Assembly: GCA_009363875.1 (NCBI GenBank)
Contig: CM018696.1
Span: forward strand, 20,287,475 to 20,351,474
DNA: 64,000 nucleotides
Direction: 5' to 3'
From: Mikania micrantha
Taxonomy: Eukaryota; Streptophyta; Magnoliopsida; Asterales; Asteraceae
Shown here: positions 48,945 through 60,394 of the stretch, one piece after another
Layout of the letters: each line of letters opens with the position of its first letter
How positions within the stretch are numbered: position 1 is the first letter of the stretch
Made by a program: the position numbers and the translations under genes
Notes under the pieces: generated by a model
What the model saw: the letters and a program-made list of their open reading frames with translations, nothing else
Databases searched by the model: none
Told to the model about the DNA's origin: nothing

Positions 48945-48957
48945 TGGTATAAGAGCC
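48945..48957 (+). other. Primer binding site of E, variant
   Basis: TGGTATAAGAGCC starts three bases after the LTR end. It differs from the TGGTATCAGAGC of A, B and C by C to A at the seventh base. Confidence 0.75.
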
Positions 48958-50687
48958 AAGGTTGTAGAGAACTAGGAAAAAACCCAATGTTAATTGACCT
49001 AGACTATAACCTAAGCTACCCAATAGGACTAAGTGCTATAGGCTTGAGGATACTTAGGATCTAAGTAACTTAAGTGAGCATTAAGCCTACAATAAGCTTG
49101 AAAGATCTTAGGGACATTTTTCTAAGATTAGACATCGAGTCAAAGAATTTGAATCGGACTTCTATAATTTTAGAAACCGAATTAAATTCTCACACATATG
49201 CATTTAAGGATTTCAGAGGCAAGGATCTGTATTCTTAGTATCCTTGATCTGAAATTCTCACACAGAGATCATTATAGAAATTCAGAGGCAAAGATCTGTA
49301 GTTTCAGTATCTTTGATATGAGTTTCTTGTCATATTCATTATAGGATTCAAAGGTCAAGATCTATTAATTTAGAACTTGGATTTGAGATCCTTGTCATAT
49401 TCATTATAGGATTCAAAGGTCAAGATCTATTAATTTAGAACTTGGATTTGAGATCCTTGTCATATTCATTATAGGATTCAAAGATCAAGATCTATTAACT
49501 TAGAACTTGGATTTGAGATCCTTGTCATATCACTATAGGAATTCAAAGGTTGAGGTCTATTAATTTAGAACTTAGATTTGAAATCCTTGTCATTGTTATC
49601 ATTATCATGGATTCATTATCATAGGAACTTTATAACTTAGAATCTGTGTAACAGTATTCTTTAGTTGAAGTTCTCACAGGAAATCATTATGCTCAGTACT
49701 GTAAGTATTGGGAAACTAGGTTGATTAACCTAGGACACACATACATAAACCTAAGGTCGTAGTTTCTAGTAAATTAAGGACCATGATTTACACAATCATA
49801 AACATAATCACAGAACAAGAGGAAATCATGAGACAATCATAATCAATCAACAGTTGGAATCTTAGCCCCAAATATAGACGACGGGTTAACGCTGACGTGT
49901 TGAGGTAAGTGGTGGGTCGGTGAGAGCTTACCCTATATATAAGCTTATTTCAGTATGTTAGGGGAAATCCGGCGTTTGTATTTGGAGTGAGGATTCGGGA
50001 TCAACTGGACACATGGAACATTAGTCAAAACACATGGGATACAATCACTTGGGAAACAATCATTGGTGAATCAAATCATAATGAGATTCAAACTTGGATG
50101 AACCAGACATTATGGTGAATCAACCAAGTTGTGAACATATCATAAATGTAAACCTTAAGTGAAACTCTTAAGTGATTACATCATTAGTACTTGCTAACAT
50201 AGGTTAACGGGAAAGTGTAGAACACACGTATGATTTTGTTCTACATGTTAACAATTGTTAGAAGGTGCACGCATAACATAATCATAGTTCAATCATGAAA
50301 TCAATCATAGTTCAAGTTGCTCAAAGATCATGGGATTCTTAATCAATGGAAAACACATGGAAATCAGTACAAACGTGTTGCCAAATGCTAGCAAGGGCAT
50401 GATCGTGGTATACCGAAACGGTGGTGGGCAGCGAGAGTGAGCCCTATATATAAGCTATTTTCGGTATATCGGGAAAGTGTCAGTGTGTAGGTTTGGTGGA
50501 GAGATCATGAGACATCGTACATATTCACATGATAAGTATACAAATAAGTTGATAACTTATACGTGTACTGGATCATATTACAATTGAATGATAATACTAG
50601 TAGTATGGATATATTACTGACCTTATCGTGAAAAATTCAATTGTATCCATTCTCATTACTGACCCGCTTGTGGCTTCTATTCGTAGA
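48958..50687 (+). other. E untranslated leader
   Basis: This is 1.7 kb with no gene. It contains a 66 bp tandem repeat (49321-49590) and two copies of a GGTGGG...CCCTATATATAAGC block (about 49905-49975 and 50401-50470) that also occurs in the LTRs. Confidence 0.75.
49321..49590 (+). repeat. 66 bp tandem repeat in E leader, about four units
   Basis: CTTGTCATATTCATTATAGG followed by ATTCAAAGGTCAAGATCTAT recurs at a 66 bp spacing; the last unit is diverged. Confidence 0.88.
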
Positions 50688-53600
50688 ATGCCTCCTCGAC
50701 GAGACCCAAATGCTGGGGGTTCGACAAGTGGTAATGATGATGAAATCAACAAAATCGCTCGGGCTATCGCTGTTCATATGCGGGATGTAATTCCGGGTAT
50801 GGTCACGGATATTACCCAGAATCTTCGGGGAAGTACCGGTGACTCTGCACACAACTCAAATGCCACAAACGCTGGAACTGCTAACTTTACTTTCAAGCAG
50901 TTCAACGATGCTAAGCCTCCTAAGTACTCTGGTACCGAGGGAGCTACCGGCCTACTGCAGTGGCTGGAAAGCATCGAAGACATTCTCGACTTCACTGGAT
51001 GTCCTGAAAATCTGAAGGTCAAGATGGCCTCAAGTGCTTTTCACAAGGGCGCACTCACCTGGTGGAATTCTGAGAAGAACACCAGAGGACGTGAAGTCGC
51101 TCTAGCCTTACCATGGAATGGATTCAAGAACTTACTGGTGGAAAAGTTTTGTCCACGTCACGAGCTAAAGAAACTGGAAGTTGAGATGTGGAATCTGGTG
51201 CAGGATAGTGGCGAAAATGCCAAGTATACAACTCGTTTTCATGAGTTGTGCATTTTGGTACCACATCTGGTTACTCCTCTATCCCGCAGGATAGAGAAAT
51301 ACATTGAAGGGTTGCCTCTGGTTGTTAGGGGAACTGTCATGGGTAACAACCCCACTACCTTGGAAGCCGCGATTCAACTCGGTGCTACTCTGACCGAGGA
51401 GTATGTTAAATCGGGAGTGCTCACCCGAAAGGGATTCAAAAGGGCACAGATTGAGGAAGGCAAGAAGCCTGAACAGCATCACCACAAGAAGAAGAAACAG
51501 AAAACAATCAAGAACTTTGCAGCATTGACTGCGGCTGCACCTACTCATGCTACTCCCCTCACTGCTATGCCACAACCTGCTAATGTCAGAAAGCAGTACA
51601 CTGGCTCATTTCCACTCTGCATCAAATGCCAGTACCATCATCTGCCCAATACTCCATGCAAGAAGTGTCTCAAGTGTGGGCGTATGGGACACTTTGCAGC
51701 GACTTGTCGATCTGCTCATCTTATTGCTGCAACAACTGCTGCCACAACTTCTACTGCTGCAGGTGGAAGAGCCTGCTATAATTGTGGGGCAGAAGGGCAC
51801 TTCAGAAACCAGTGTCCAAAACTCAACAACACCACTGCTGCTGCTCGTGCTTTTGTTATTGGAACTGCTGAAGCACGTGAAGAGCCGGCAGTCATCACGG
51901 GTACATTTCTTATCAATGATCACTATGTTCCTATCATATTTGATACTGGTGCTGATAAAAGTTTTATCTCTGCTCATACTGCTTCTTTGCTTAATATGCA
52001 ACTATCCACACTTACTGCTCCCTATATTGTAGAAGTAGCGAATGGTAAGACTATAGTTGTAGATTCCATCATTAATGCTTGTGAGCTAAGACTAAATGAC
52101 CATCTTTTCCCCATCGATCTCATTCCTATGACTCTCGGAAGCTTCGAAGTTGTAGTAGGAATGGATTGGTTATCTAAGAACAATGCTGAAATCGTATGCT
52201 CGGAGAAACTTATTCGAATCCCCTTACCGTCCGGTGAAACGATGATAGTCTACGGTGAGAAACCCTGCCGCGAATTGAAGATTGTATCGTGCATCAAGGC
52301 GAGGAAGTATCTGAAGAAGAAATATTACGCATTCTTAGCTCATGTGGTAGAAAAGAAACCTGACAAGAAAGCAGTTGGAGACGTACCGGTTATCAAAGAC
52401 TATCCAGACGTATTTCCAGAAGACTTGCCTGGACTACCCCCAGTCCGACAAGTGGAGTTTAGAATTGATCTCGTCCCTGGAGCAAACCCAGTGGCGAAGT
52501 CACCGTATCGATTAGCACCATCTGAGATGCAGGAACTGTCTAGTCAGCTTCAGGAACTTTTAGACAAAGGTTTTATAAGACCGAGTTTCTCTCCATGGGG
52601 AGCTCCGGTTCTCTTTGTCAAAAAGAAAGACGGTTCATTTCGCATGTGCATAGACTATCGTGAGCTGAACAAGTTGACAATCAAGAATAGATATCCTCTG
52701 CCCAGGATCGATGATCTGTTTGATCAATTACAGGGAGCAACTTGCTTCTCTAAGATTGACTTACGATCAGGGTATCATCAGTTAAGAGTAAATGATGAGG
52801 ATATACCAAAGACGGCATTTAGGACTCGATATGGACACTATGAGTTTGTGGTTATGCCATTTGGACTGACCAATGCACCCGCAGTGTTCATGGACTTGAT
52901 GAATCGAGTCTGTAGGCCTTACTTGGATCAGTTCGTTATCGTCTTTATTGATGATATACTGATTTATTCCAAGTCAGAACGAGAACACGAGGATCATTTG
53001 AAGAAAGTCTTGGAACTACTAAGAAAGGAACAACTTTATGCTAAATTCTCAAAGTGTGAATTTTGGCTAAAGGAGGTTCACTTCTTAGGACATGTCATAA
53101 ACAAAGATGGGATACATGTAGATCCGGCGAAGATTGAGGCGATTAAGAACTGGACTACTCCATCTACTCCCACAGAGATTCGTTCATTTCTGGGTCTGGC
53201 AGGTTATTATAGGAGATTTATTGCAAATTTCTCTAAGATTGCCTTGCCACTCACTACATTGACTCAGAAAAGTCAAGCATTCATATGGGGACAGAAACAA
53301 GAAGATGCATTTCAACTTCTTAAACAGAAGTTATGCAATTCCCCTATCCTTAGTCTTCCGGAAGGCAATGATGATTTCATTGTCTACTGTGATGCTTCAA
53401 ACCTTGGTCTCGGTTGTGTACTTATGCAACGGGACAAGGTCATTGCGTATGCTTCAAGACAACTTAAGGTTCATGAGAAGAATTATACTACTCATGATCT
53501 TGAGTTAGGGGCTGTGGTATTTGCACTGAAGATTTGGAGACACTACCTGTACGGTACTAAATGTGTCATCTATACAGACCACAAGAGCCTTCAACACATT

Positions 53601-55220
53601 CTCAATCAGAAAGAACTCAACATGAGACAACGACGTTGGGTTGAGCTTCTAACTGATTACGACTGTGAGATTCGTTACCATCCGGGTAAAGCCAATGTGG
53701 TGGCGGATGCTCTTAGTCGCAAGGAACCAGTCAAACCAATTCGTGTTAGAGCCATGGAGATCAATACACAGCCAAACTTGAAAGACTTGATTCGTATTGC
53801 ACAACAACAAGTAGTAACAGATAATCAACTCAAAACAGACTTGGATTGTGGCATTGAGAAGAAACTAGAACCTCGATCAGATGGGTTGTTATATCTCAAT
53901 GGCCGCATGTGGATTCCAAAGTCTGAAGAATTGCGCACACTCATCTGTGATGAGGCACATAAGTCGCGATACTCAGTTCATCCTGGAGCCGACAAGATGT
54001 ATCAGGACTTGAGGACATCTTACTGGTGGCCGGGAATGAAGAAAGACATAGCACTGTACGTGGGAAAATGTCTTACATGTTCAAAGGTCAAAGCAGAACA
54101 TCAAAAGCCTTCGGGACTTCTGCAACAACCTGAAATTCCTCAATGGAAATGGGAGCAAATTTCCATGGATTTCATAACAAAGTTGCCGAGAACTCCGAGA
54201 GGTTTCGATTCGATTTGGGTGATCGTTGATCGACTCACCAAATCTGCTCATTTTCTCCCTATCCGAGAGGATTACAAGATGGAGAAGCTATCCACATTGT
54301 ACATCAACGAAATCATTGCACGTCATGGTACTCCAACATCAATCATATCTGATCGTGATAGTCGCTTCACTTCTCGCTTTTGGCAATCATTGCAAAAGGC
54401 TTTGGGAACGCGTGTTAATCTTAGCACGGCGTATCATCCCCAAACCGACGGCCAAAGTGAGAGGACTATCCAAACACTTGAGGACATGCTCCGTTCTTGT
54501 GTCATTGACTTCGGTGGAAGTTGGGACACTCATCTCCCACTCATTGAGTTTTCATATAACAATAGCTATCATACGAGCATTCAATGTGCACCATTCGAAG
54601 CTCTATATGGTAGAAAGTGCCGATCACCGGTCTGTTGGACCGAGATTGGTGACTCACAGGTCGTAGGACCAGAACTCATTCAGGAAACATCAGACAAGAT
54701 CACAATCATTCAGTCACGGCTTAAGGCCGCACGAGATCGGCAGAAGAGTTATGCTGATCGTCGTCGGAAACCGCTTGAGTTTCAAGTGGGTGACCGAGTC
54801 TTACTCAAAGTTTCTCCCTGGAAAGGCGTTGTCCGATTCGGGAAGAAAGGGAAACTTGCACCAAGGTACGTTGGACCTTTTGAGATCCTGGAACGGATTG
54901 GTCCCGTAGCCTACAAGCTCAAACTTCCAGTGGAGCTAAGCAATGTTCATGATACTTTTCACGTATCAAATCTTAAGAAATGCTTGGCGGATCATGATGT
55001 ACAAATTCCACTGGAAGACATTCAGATTCAGAGTAACATGCAATTCATAGAACGTCCGGTTGAAATCATGGATCATGGGGTCAAGAAACTTAAACGCAGC
55101 CGTATCCCGATCGTGAAAGTGCGATGGGAGGGCAAACGCGGTGCTGAGTTCACCTGGGAACGTGAAGACCAGATGAAGCTTAAGTACCCTCATCTTTTTA
55201 CAGTATCTTCGGCTAGTTAA
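50688..55220 (+). CDS. E gag-pol polyprotein, intact (about 1,510 aa)
   Basis: The start is ATG 50688 (MPPRRDP), the first in-frame ATG and the start shared with A1 and A2; the frame is open 20 codons further up but begins there with GTG. Positions below count from 50628. Gag occupies about 21-410, with a retrotransposon gag domain (LTWWN near 142-146), a CX2C-rich region near 330-360 and zinc knuckle CYNCGAEGHFRNQC at 383-396. Protease has DTG at 439-441. RT has FIDD at 773-776. RNase H has D922 and TDHKSLQ near 983. Integrase has a zinc domain from about 1105, then D1181, D1242 and E1278 (DX60DX35E), a GPFEI motif and a chromodomain-like tail at about 1475-1525. It ends at TAA 55218-55220. 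No stop or missing catalytic residue was seen. It makes the particle, copies the RNA and integrates the DNA. It may also serve the defective A elements. Confidence 0.96.
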   Translation: MPPRRDPNAGGSTSGNDDEINKIARAIAVHMRDVIPGMVTDITQNLRGSTGDSAHNSNATNAGTANFTFKQFNDAKPPKYSGTEGATGLLQWLESIEDILDFTGCPENLKVKMASSAFHKGALTWWNSEKNTRGREVALALPWNGFKNLLVEKFCPRHELKKLEVEMWNLVQDSGENAKYTTRFHELCILVPHLVTPLSRRIEKYIEGLPLVVRGTVMGNNPTTLEAAIQLGATLTEEYVKSGVLTRKGFKRAQIEEGKKPEQHHHKKKKQKTIKNFAALTAAAPTHATPLTAMPQPANVRKQYTGSFPLCIKCQYHHLPNTPCKKCLKCGRMGHFAATCRSAHLIAATTAATTSTAAGGRACYNCGAEGHFRNQCPKLNNTTAAARAFVIGTAEAREEPAVITGTFLINDHYVPIIFDTGADKSFISAHTASLLNMQLSTLTAPYIVEVANGKTIVVDSIINACELRLNDHLFPIDLIPMTLGSFEVVVGMDWLSKNNAEIVCSEKLIRIPLPSGETMIVYGEKPCRELKIVSCIKARKYLKKKYYAFLAHVVEKKPDKKAVGDVPVIKDYPDVFPEDLPGLPPVRQVEFRIDLVPGANPVAKSPYRLAPSEMQELSSQLQELLDKGFIRPSFSPWGAPVLFVKKKDGSFRMCIDYRELNKLTIKNRYPLPRIDDLFDQLQGATCFSKIDLRSGYHQLRVNDEDIPKTAFRTRYGHYEFVVMPFGLTNAPAVFMDLMNRVCRPYLDQFVIVFIDDILIYSKSEREHEDHLKKVLELLRKEQLYAKFSKCEFWLKEVHFLGHVINKDGIHVDPAKIEAIKNWTTPSTPTEIRSFLGLAGYYRRFIANFSKIALPLTTLTQKSQAFIWGQKQEDAFQLLKQKLCNSPILSLPEGNDDFIVYCDASNLGLGCVLMQRDKVIAYASRQLKVHEKNYTTHDLELGAVVFALKIWRHYLYGTKCVIYTDHKSLQHILNQKELNMRQRRWVELLTDYDCEIRYHPGKANVVADALSRKEPVKPIRVRAMEINTQPNLKDLIRIAQQQVVTDNQLKTDLDCGIEKKLEPRSDGLLYLNGRMWIPKSEELRTLICDEAHKSRYSVHPGADKMYQDLRTSYWWPGMKKDIALYVGKCLTCSKVKAEHQKPSGLLQQPEIPQWKWEQISMDFITKLPRTPRGFDSIWVIVDRLTKSAHFLPIREDYKMEKLSTLYINEIIARHGTPTSIISDRDSRFTSRFWQSLQKALGTRVNLSTAYHPQTDGQSERTIQTLEDMLRSCVIDFGGSWDTHLPLIEFSYNNSYHTSIQCAPFEALYGRKCRSPVCWTEIGDSQVVGPELIQETSDKITIIQSRLKAARDRQKSYADRRRKPLEFQVGDRVLLKVSPWKGVVRFGKKGKLAPRYVGPFEILERIGPVAYKLKLPVELSNVHDTFHVSNLKKCLADHDVQIPLEDIQIQSNMQFIERPVEIMDHGVKKLKRSRIPIVKVRWEGKRGAEFTWEREDQMKLKYPHLFTVSSAS

Positions 55221-55240
55221 TTTCGGGACGAAATTCCCTT

Positions 55241-55253
55241 AACTAGGGGAGAC
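55241..55253 (+). other. Polypurine tract of E
   Basis: AACTAGGGGAGAC lies directly before the 3' LTR TG. Confidence 0.8.
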
Positions 55254-58200
55254 TGTAACATTTGTGCATATAGTCATGTAGTTGTAAACAGTGTAGAACA
55301 GTGTCTATTCATGGTTCAGTTCATCAATGTGTTTCAGTATGTTCAAAATGTGTGCTTGTGTGTTACAGGATCTTAGTAATCAGAAAACAAGTATGTATTA
55401 TCTATTTACAGTCGATCTCACTAAGCAAGAACAGTAACTTGTTATATCGAAACAGTGGTGGGCAGCGAGAGTGAGCCCTATACATATACTGCGTTCGGTG
55501 TAACAGGTTAGTGTTAGTGCGTAGTGTTGAGACGAATAGTATAACAATTAATTAATTCAACCAAGATCGCAATCTGTAAGCGAGACTGAGTATAGTTATG
55601 GGTGACGATCCATAATAGTACGAATGTTGAACTTATAATTACGATTAAACATCTTTAAATATTTTAATACGATCGGAAAACGTACGCGATTGCGGGTATA
55701 CACGTAAATTGTGAATGTTTAACGATCCGACAACACACGAAGAGTAAAAATAATTATATTAATTATTTTATATTTTTACAATTTTGAAACTCATCATTTT
55801 AATGAGTTTAATAACTATTTTTAATAAAACCGCGTAAAATACGCGTTACGTTCCGGAAACGCGAACCGAGCGACCGAAACGAACCCGAACTTCACCCGAA
55901 CTATAAAAGCCTTGAGAAAGGCTTAAATGTTCATTTAATACTTCAACAACCCTTTCTCTCTCTACAAATCCCGTCCACTCCCTCTCTCTCTAGAAAACCG
56001 AACTTAAAACGCGCGTATCTTCTTCGATTCTCAACGAATTTCGGTGTTCTTGGTGTCCACGCGAAGCTCTCGGCATCCTCTACAAGAAAGTACAAGATTT
56101 TCGCAGTTTCATCCAGCCGATCGCGAGGTAATGAGACTTGAAAGATCACGAGATTAGGGTTTTCTATGTGTGTATGTTCAAACCCGATGATCCACCCGGT
56201 TCTAGTCTTTTCTTTTGGTTTTCGCAGCCATAACAAACCTTTTAGATGATAGATTCGCTTAGCTAAGGGCCTGGAATCGACTGAACAAGATGATGATGAT
56301 GGAGTTCTTACAGGTTCGTCGAAGGTTCGAGGGCCGAACCCTAAGCAGCATATGACCGAACCCTCAGGAACATGGCAAGTTCTGCGAACCCTGCATGGTT
56401 CGTGGGAGCATCAGCCGAATCCTAGGGGTCCTCACAAGCCTTCATGTCTTCGACGAACCATCCTAAGGTCACGAACCCTTCTGGACTACACGAACCTTCG
56501 CACACTGTTACTAAAACCAGCCGAAGCTTTCATGCAGCGAACCCTAGTTGCCCGAACCTTCATGCGTCCCACGAACCCATTGAATGTCACGAACCCTTGG
56601 TCGATCAGCTTCAGTGGCCGAACCCTTGGACCACTCCTCTTGAACGAACCCTCCGGCTTAGGAGCCGAACCTTGGCAGAAACCCTTAAGGGTTCGCTGCC
56701 TAAGGTTGGCAGCTCACCCATTTTGGCCCAACCCAAACCATACTTGGCCCAATTGCAATGATATTAAATCTAGTAGGTGAAATCAAGCCCAAGGGAGTTA
56801 GAGTTGGCCCGACATGATCTTTAATTGGCCAAATCCATAAATCCATTCGGCCCAACTCCATTATCAACTTGGCCATATACTTAAACTAAACCCAATTGAT
56901 TGGGTAGACTAGTTTTAATCTTCAGATGGCCTAACATCGCTTAGGAACTTGCATGGCCAAATATCATATTAAATTGACTCTTGTTATCGTGAAAGGTCAT
57001 GGACTTATACTTAAGCCCATCATAGTTTTATGGGCTTAAGGCTCATATTGTGGTTCACATATCCTAAGTACATGTAAATTTGGTCGTAATTGGTTTAAGT
57101 TGCAACTTATCCTAATTATATGATCAAATCACAATTTCAAAAACATAAACAATTGGAACGTATTTTCATAAGTCATGTTAACGAATGGTTTATCAAATAC
57201 TTAAACAAATGTGAAGCAATCATATTGTTGTACAAAGGATCATTATACAAGTTTCTTGAACCCATGATCAATCAAGTAATCAAGTTAAACAAGTTCAAGA
57301 GAAAACAGGTCAATCAATGAATCAAAGTTATACAATTATAAATTCTATATCTTATGTATGATTACATCGTTATAGGAAATCATTAGAAGTCTTGTTTGCT
57401 ACTTGCTAACTGTTTAGTTCAGAGTCTACTGCAGACAGGTGAGAACTTTAGCCCCTCTTTTACTGTTTTATAACTGTTTTGGGGTGGAACACGTGATCAA
57501 AACCGCTATTTCAATCGTGTTTCATTGCACAGTGTATGTGCATTCATGAACATTACAGGTTTATCCTATGAATCCAAGTGATTCTTCAACTGTTTAAGGA
57601 AATTGTCAACTGTTTTAAGGGAATTATTTACTATTAAACCCTTATTACTAAAAAGGATTTTAAAATGTTTTCTTGAAAGGTTTACTAACTGTTTTACTCA
57701 AAGGATCTTTTAAAGGATAAACATTTTTAAATAAATGATTTCATCAACCTTTCTTTTGCTATAAACCTTGTTGTTATACAAGGTCATCACATCATGGTAT
57801 TCAAAACAAGTGGTTCACAACATGGTACTCAAATTCAATGGTTCAAAACATGGTATTCAAACTCATTGGTTCAAAACATGGTATTCAAGTCAAGTTGTTC
57901 ACATCATGGTATTCAAATCAAGAGATTCATTTCATGTTACATAAACAAAGGATTCAACTCGTGGAGTTAAATCCAGGTTTTCAATAAGACATTAACACAT
58001 CCGGTTAAAGTAAGATTCAGAAAACATGGTGTCATTTGTTGTAAACAAACTTAAAAAAACCCATCAAGTATCATATTCATTAGCGTTAGTACTGGGTGAT
58101 CACAACAAGGGAAAGCGGACACATACATTGGGGCAGGCCGATTGCTGCAGTTAGTTTTTAAATCTGTTTTATAAACTAACTGCAGATTTCGGTTACATAT

Positions 58201-58791
58201 GGTTTATTCAAAACTGTTGACATATTATCTAACTCCAAACGTGGTTTGGAACTTGATATTAGATGTTGACTCATGTGCAAACAGTGATTGGACTGTTTTC
58301 ACTCATTTTCTTACTTGATGTTAGTTTGGGTTGCAACTCATCCGTGTGAATCTTATGATGCTTTAACTTACCTATGTCTTATATCATATACTCATGTTTA
58401 CAAATGCTTAAACCTATTGTTCTCACCAACTACGTCTGTAGTTGACAGTTACTTTTCACGTGTTTCAGGTAATCAGGTTTAAGACATTCTCAGGGACAAC
58501 TAAGGAGACCATTCTAAGATAGAACAAGATGAAGAAACATGCTAGGATGGAATAGAAACTCACTAAATCCTAAATGTTTAATTGTCTTGTTTGGAGTCTT
58601 ATTTTGTAAACTATATTTTGGGTCTGTAGTTGTCTTACTTTTGGTAGATAGTTGTCTGTAACTAAACAATTGTCTTAACATTATGAAACATAGTAATCCA
58701 TTGTGGTTGTTCTTATTCAATACTTGTGCATGATTCAACTGATCATACGTCACCGCGCCGTGGATTCCGCACGCGGCGCAGGGGTGTGACA
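55254..58791 (+). repeat. E 3' LTR, 3538 bp
   Basis: Same length and, wherever compared, same sequence as the 5' LTR, including TATA box 55901-55908, 31 bp repeats and the hairpin at 58145-58185. The target duplication TGTTT follows. Confidence 0.95.
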
Positions 58792-59622
58792 TGTTTGTTT
58801 TTTCCAAAAAGGTCTGCGTGACCTCTTATGTCTGGGCGGCGCAGATGCGGGAAGAGGTTGGACATCTACAAACCGTTTGTTTTCTCTCAGACATTTCATT
58901 AAAAAACGTCTGCGCGTCCTCTTCTTGGCGCAGACGTGGTCTCACCTCTTCTCATCTCTTCCTACATCTTCCACCTCTTCTTCCACCTCTTCTTCCACCT
59001 CTTCTCCACCTCTTCTCAGTTCGTCGCCCCCTTCACCCCAGCTCCACCGCCGACACCCAAGAGCTCCACGGTCGACAACCACCATCTCCACCGCCGACAA
59101 CCACCCCTTCGCGATTTCCCCCTCCACAGCAGCTTCTTCGCGATTTACCACTAAGACCACCGTCGCCTTCGTTCCTGCGCCGCGACCCTTCGCATCCCTT
59201 CGTCAAACGAAACCCTAGATCCACGGTGGTGGTCTTCAATCGATGATTCGTCAGTCTAGGGTTCGCGATTTCCCCCACCACCACCCTGCTCCACCGCCGT
59301 CTAGGGTTTGGTTTGCGTGGGTTCGAGATTGCAGGGGTTCGAGGTGATGTTGACAGTGGTGGACGGTGGTGGCTCAACGGTAGGAGGGGGTGGACGATCG
59401 GAGGGGGTGGACGACGAGATTGCAGGGGTTCGAGATTTTCTTCGGTGGACAGTGGGGTTGGGGGACGGTGGGTTGGGAAGAGGTTTTGTTTGAAGAGGTT
59501 TTTGGAAAACAAACACCATCAAAAACTCTTCTTGCAGGGGTTTGGTCCACCTCTTCTGCAAAAGAGGTTTGCAGATGTGGTCTGCAGACCACAGACGTTT
59601 TACCTCTGAAAAAACAAACACC

Positions 59623-59659
59623 TCTTCTTGCAGGGGTTTGGTCCACATCTTCTGCAAAA
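59623..59659 (+). other. Duplicated scrap of H1 at a rearrangement joint
   Basis: TCTTCTTGCAGGGGTTTGG and the following bases repeat 59527-59565 of H1. Directly after it, the A LTR resumes at its middle (GATTTTACTTAGTCAACC, as at 3441). The joint marks loss of the A2 pol end and the first 2.8 kb of the 3' LTR. Confidence 0.6.
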
Positions 59660-60394
59660 GATTTTACTTAGTCAACCGCTTCAAACACAAGGTGAGTTCA
59701 TTTGTCCATTTTCAAACATATTTTTTTTACCTCGAGACTGAGAAGCATGTTATACCTTTTAAACAATGATTGAAATGTTTATCAAATGCTTTTACACATA
59801 TTCATGATGCTTATAGTAATACTTAAGCTTTAAACTCTTACTTTGGAAGCTATAAACTTGAAGCTTAAATTAGATGCTCGATGCTTATGCTACAAACTTG
59901 AAGCTTAAACTAGATGATTGATGCTTATGCTATAAACTTGAAGCTTAAACTAGATGCTTGATGCTTATGCTACAAACTTGAAGCTTAAACTAGATGGTTG
60001 ATGCTTATGCTACAAACTTGAAGCTTAAACTAGATGCTTGATGCTTATGCTACAAACTTGAAGCTAAACTAGATGCTTGATGCTTATGCTATAAACTTGA
60101 AGCTTAAACTAGATGCTTATGCTACAAACTTGAAGCTTAAACTAGATGCTTGATGCTTATTCTACAAACTTGAAGCTTAAACTAGATGCTTGATGCTTAT
60201 GCTACAAACTTGAAGCTTAAACTAAATGCTTGATGCTTATGCTAGAAACTTGAAGCTTAAACTAGATGCTTGATGCTTATGCTAGAAACTTGAAGCTTAA
60301 ACTAGATGCTTGATGCTTATGCTACAAACTTGAAGCTTAAACTAGATGCTTGATGCTTATGCTACAAACTTGAAGCTTAAACTAGATGCTTGAT

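Larger units (their letters stand above)
45404..58791 (+). mobile_element. Element E: apparently intact Ty3/gypsy retrotransposon, 13.4 kb
   Basis: The LTRs (45404-48941 and 55254-58791) are both 3538 bp at a constant offset of 9850, and all rows compared by eye were identical. The target duplication is TGTTT (45399-45403 and 58792-58796). The internal part has a primer site, a 1.7 kb leader with repeats, one uninterrupted gag-pol frame and a purine tract before the 3' LTR. Large LTRs and a chromodomain-like tail fit the Tekay/Del chromovirus group (inference). This is a very recent insertion. Confidence 0.95.
45394..59622 (+). mobile_element. H1 in A2: PIF/Harbinger-like element split by E
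   Basis: The left end GGGGGTGTTT is 45394-45403; the rest resumes at 58797 (GTTTTTTCC) after E and its target duplication. The right end AAAAAACAAACACC is at about 59609-59622. It follows TTA 45391-45393 in A2 pol, the same site where A1 has the right end of H1 followed by TTA. The full length without E is about 836 bp. The interior is GC-rich, without transposase. Open frames of CCACC/TCTTC composition on both strands at 58800-59660 are artefacts. Confidence 0.82.

Noticed and set aside
58791..59246. 151 aa plus-strand frame after E
   Set aside because: It starts in the E target duplication and reads the low-complexity interior of H1.
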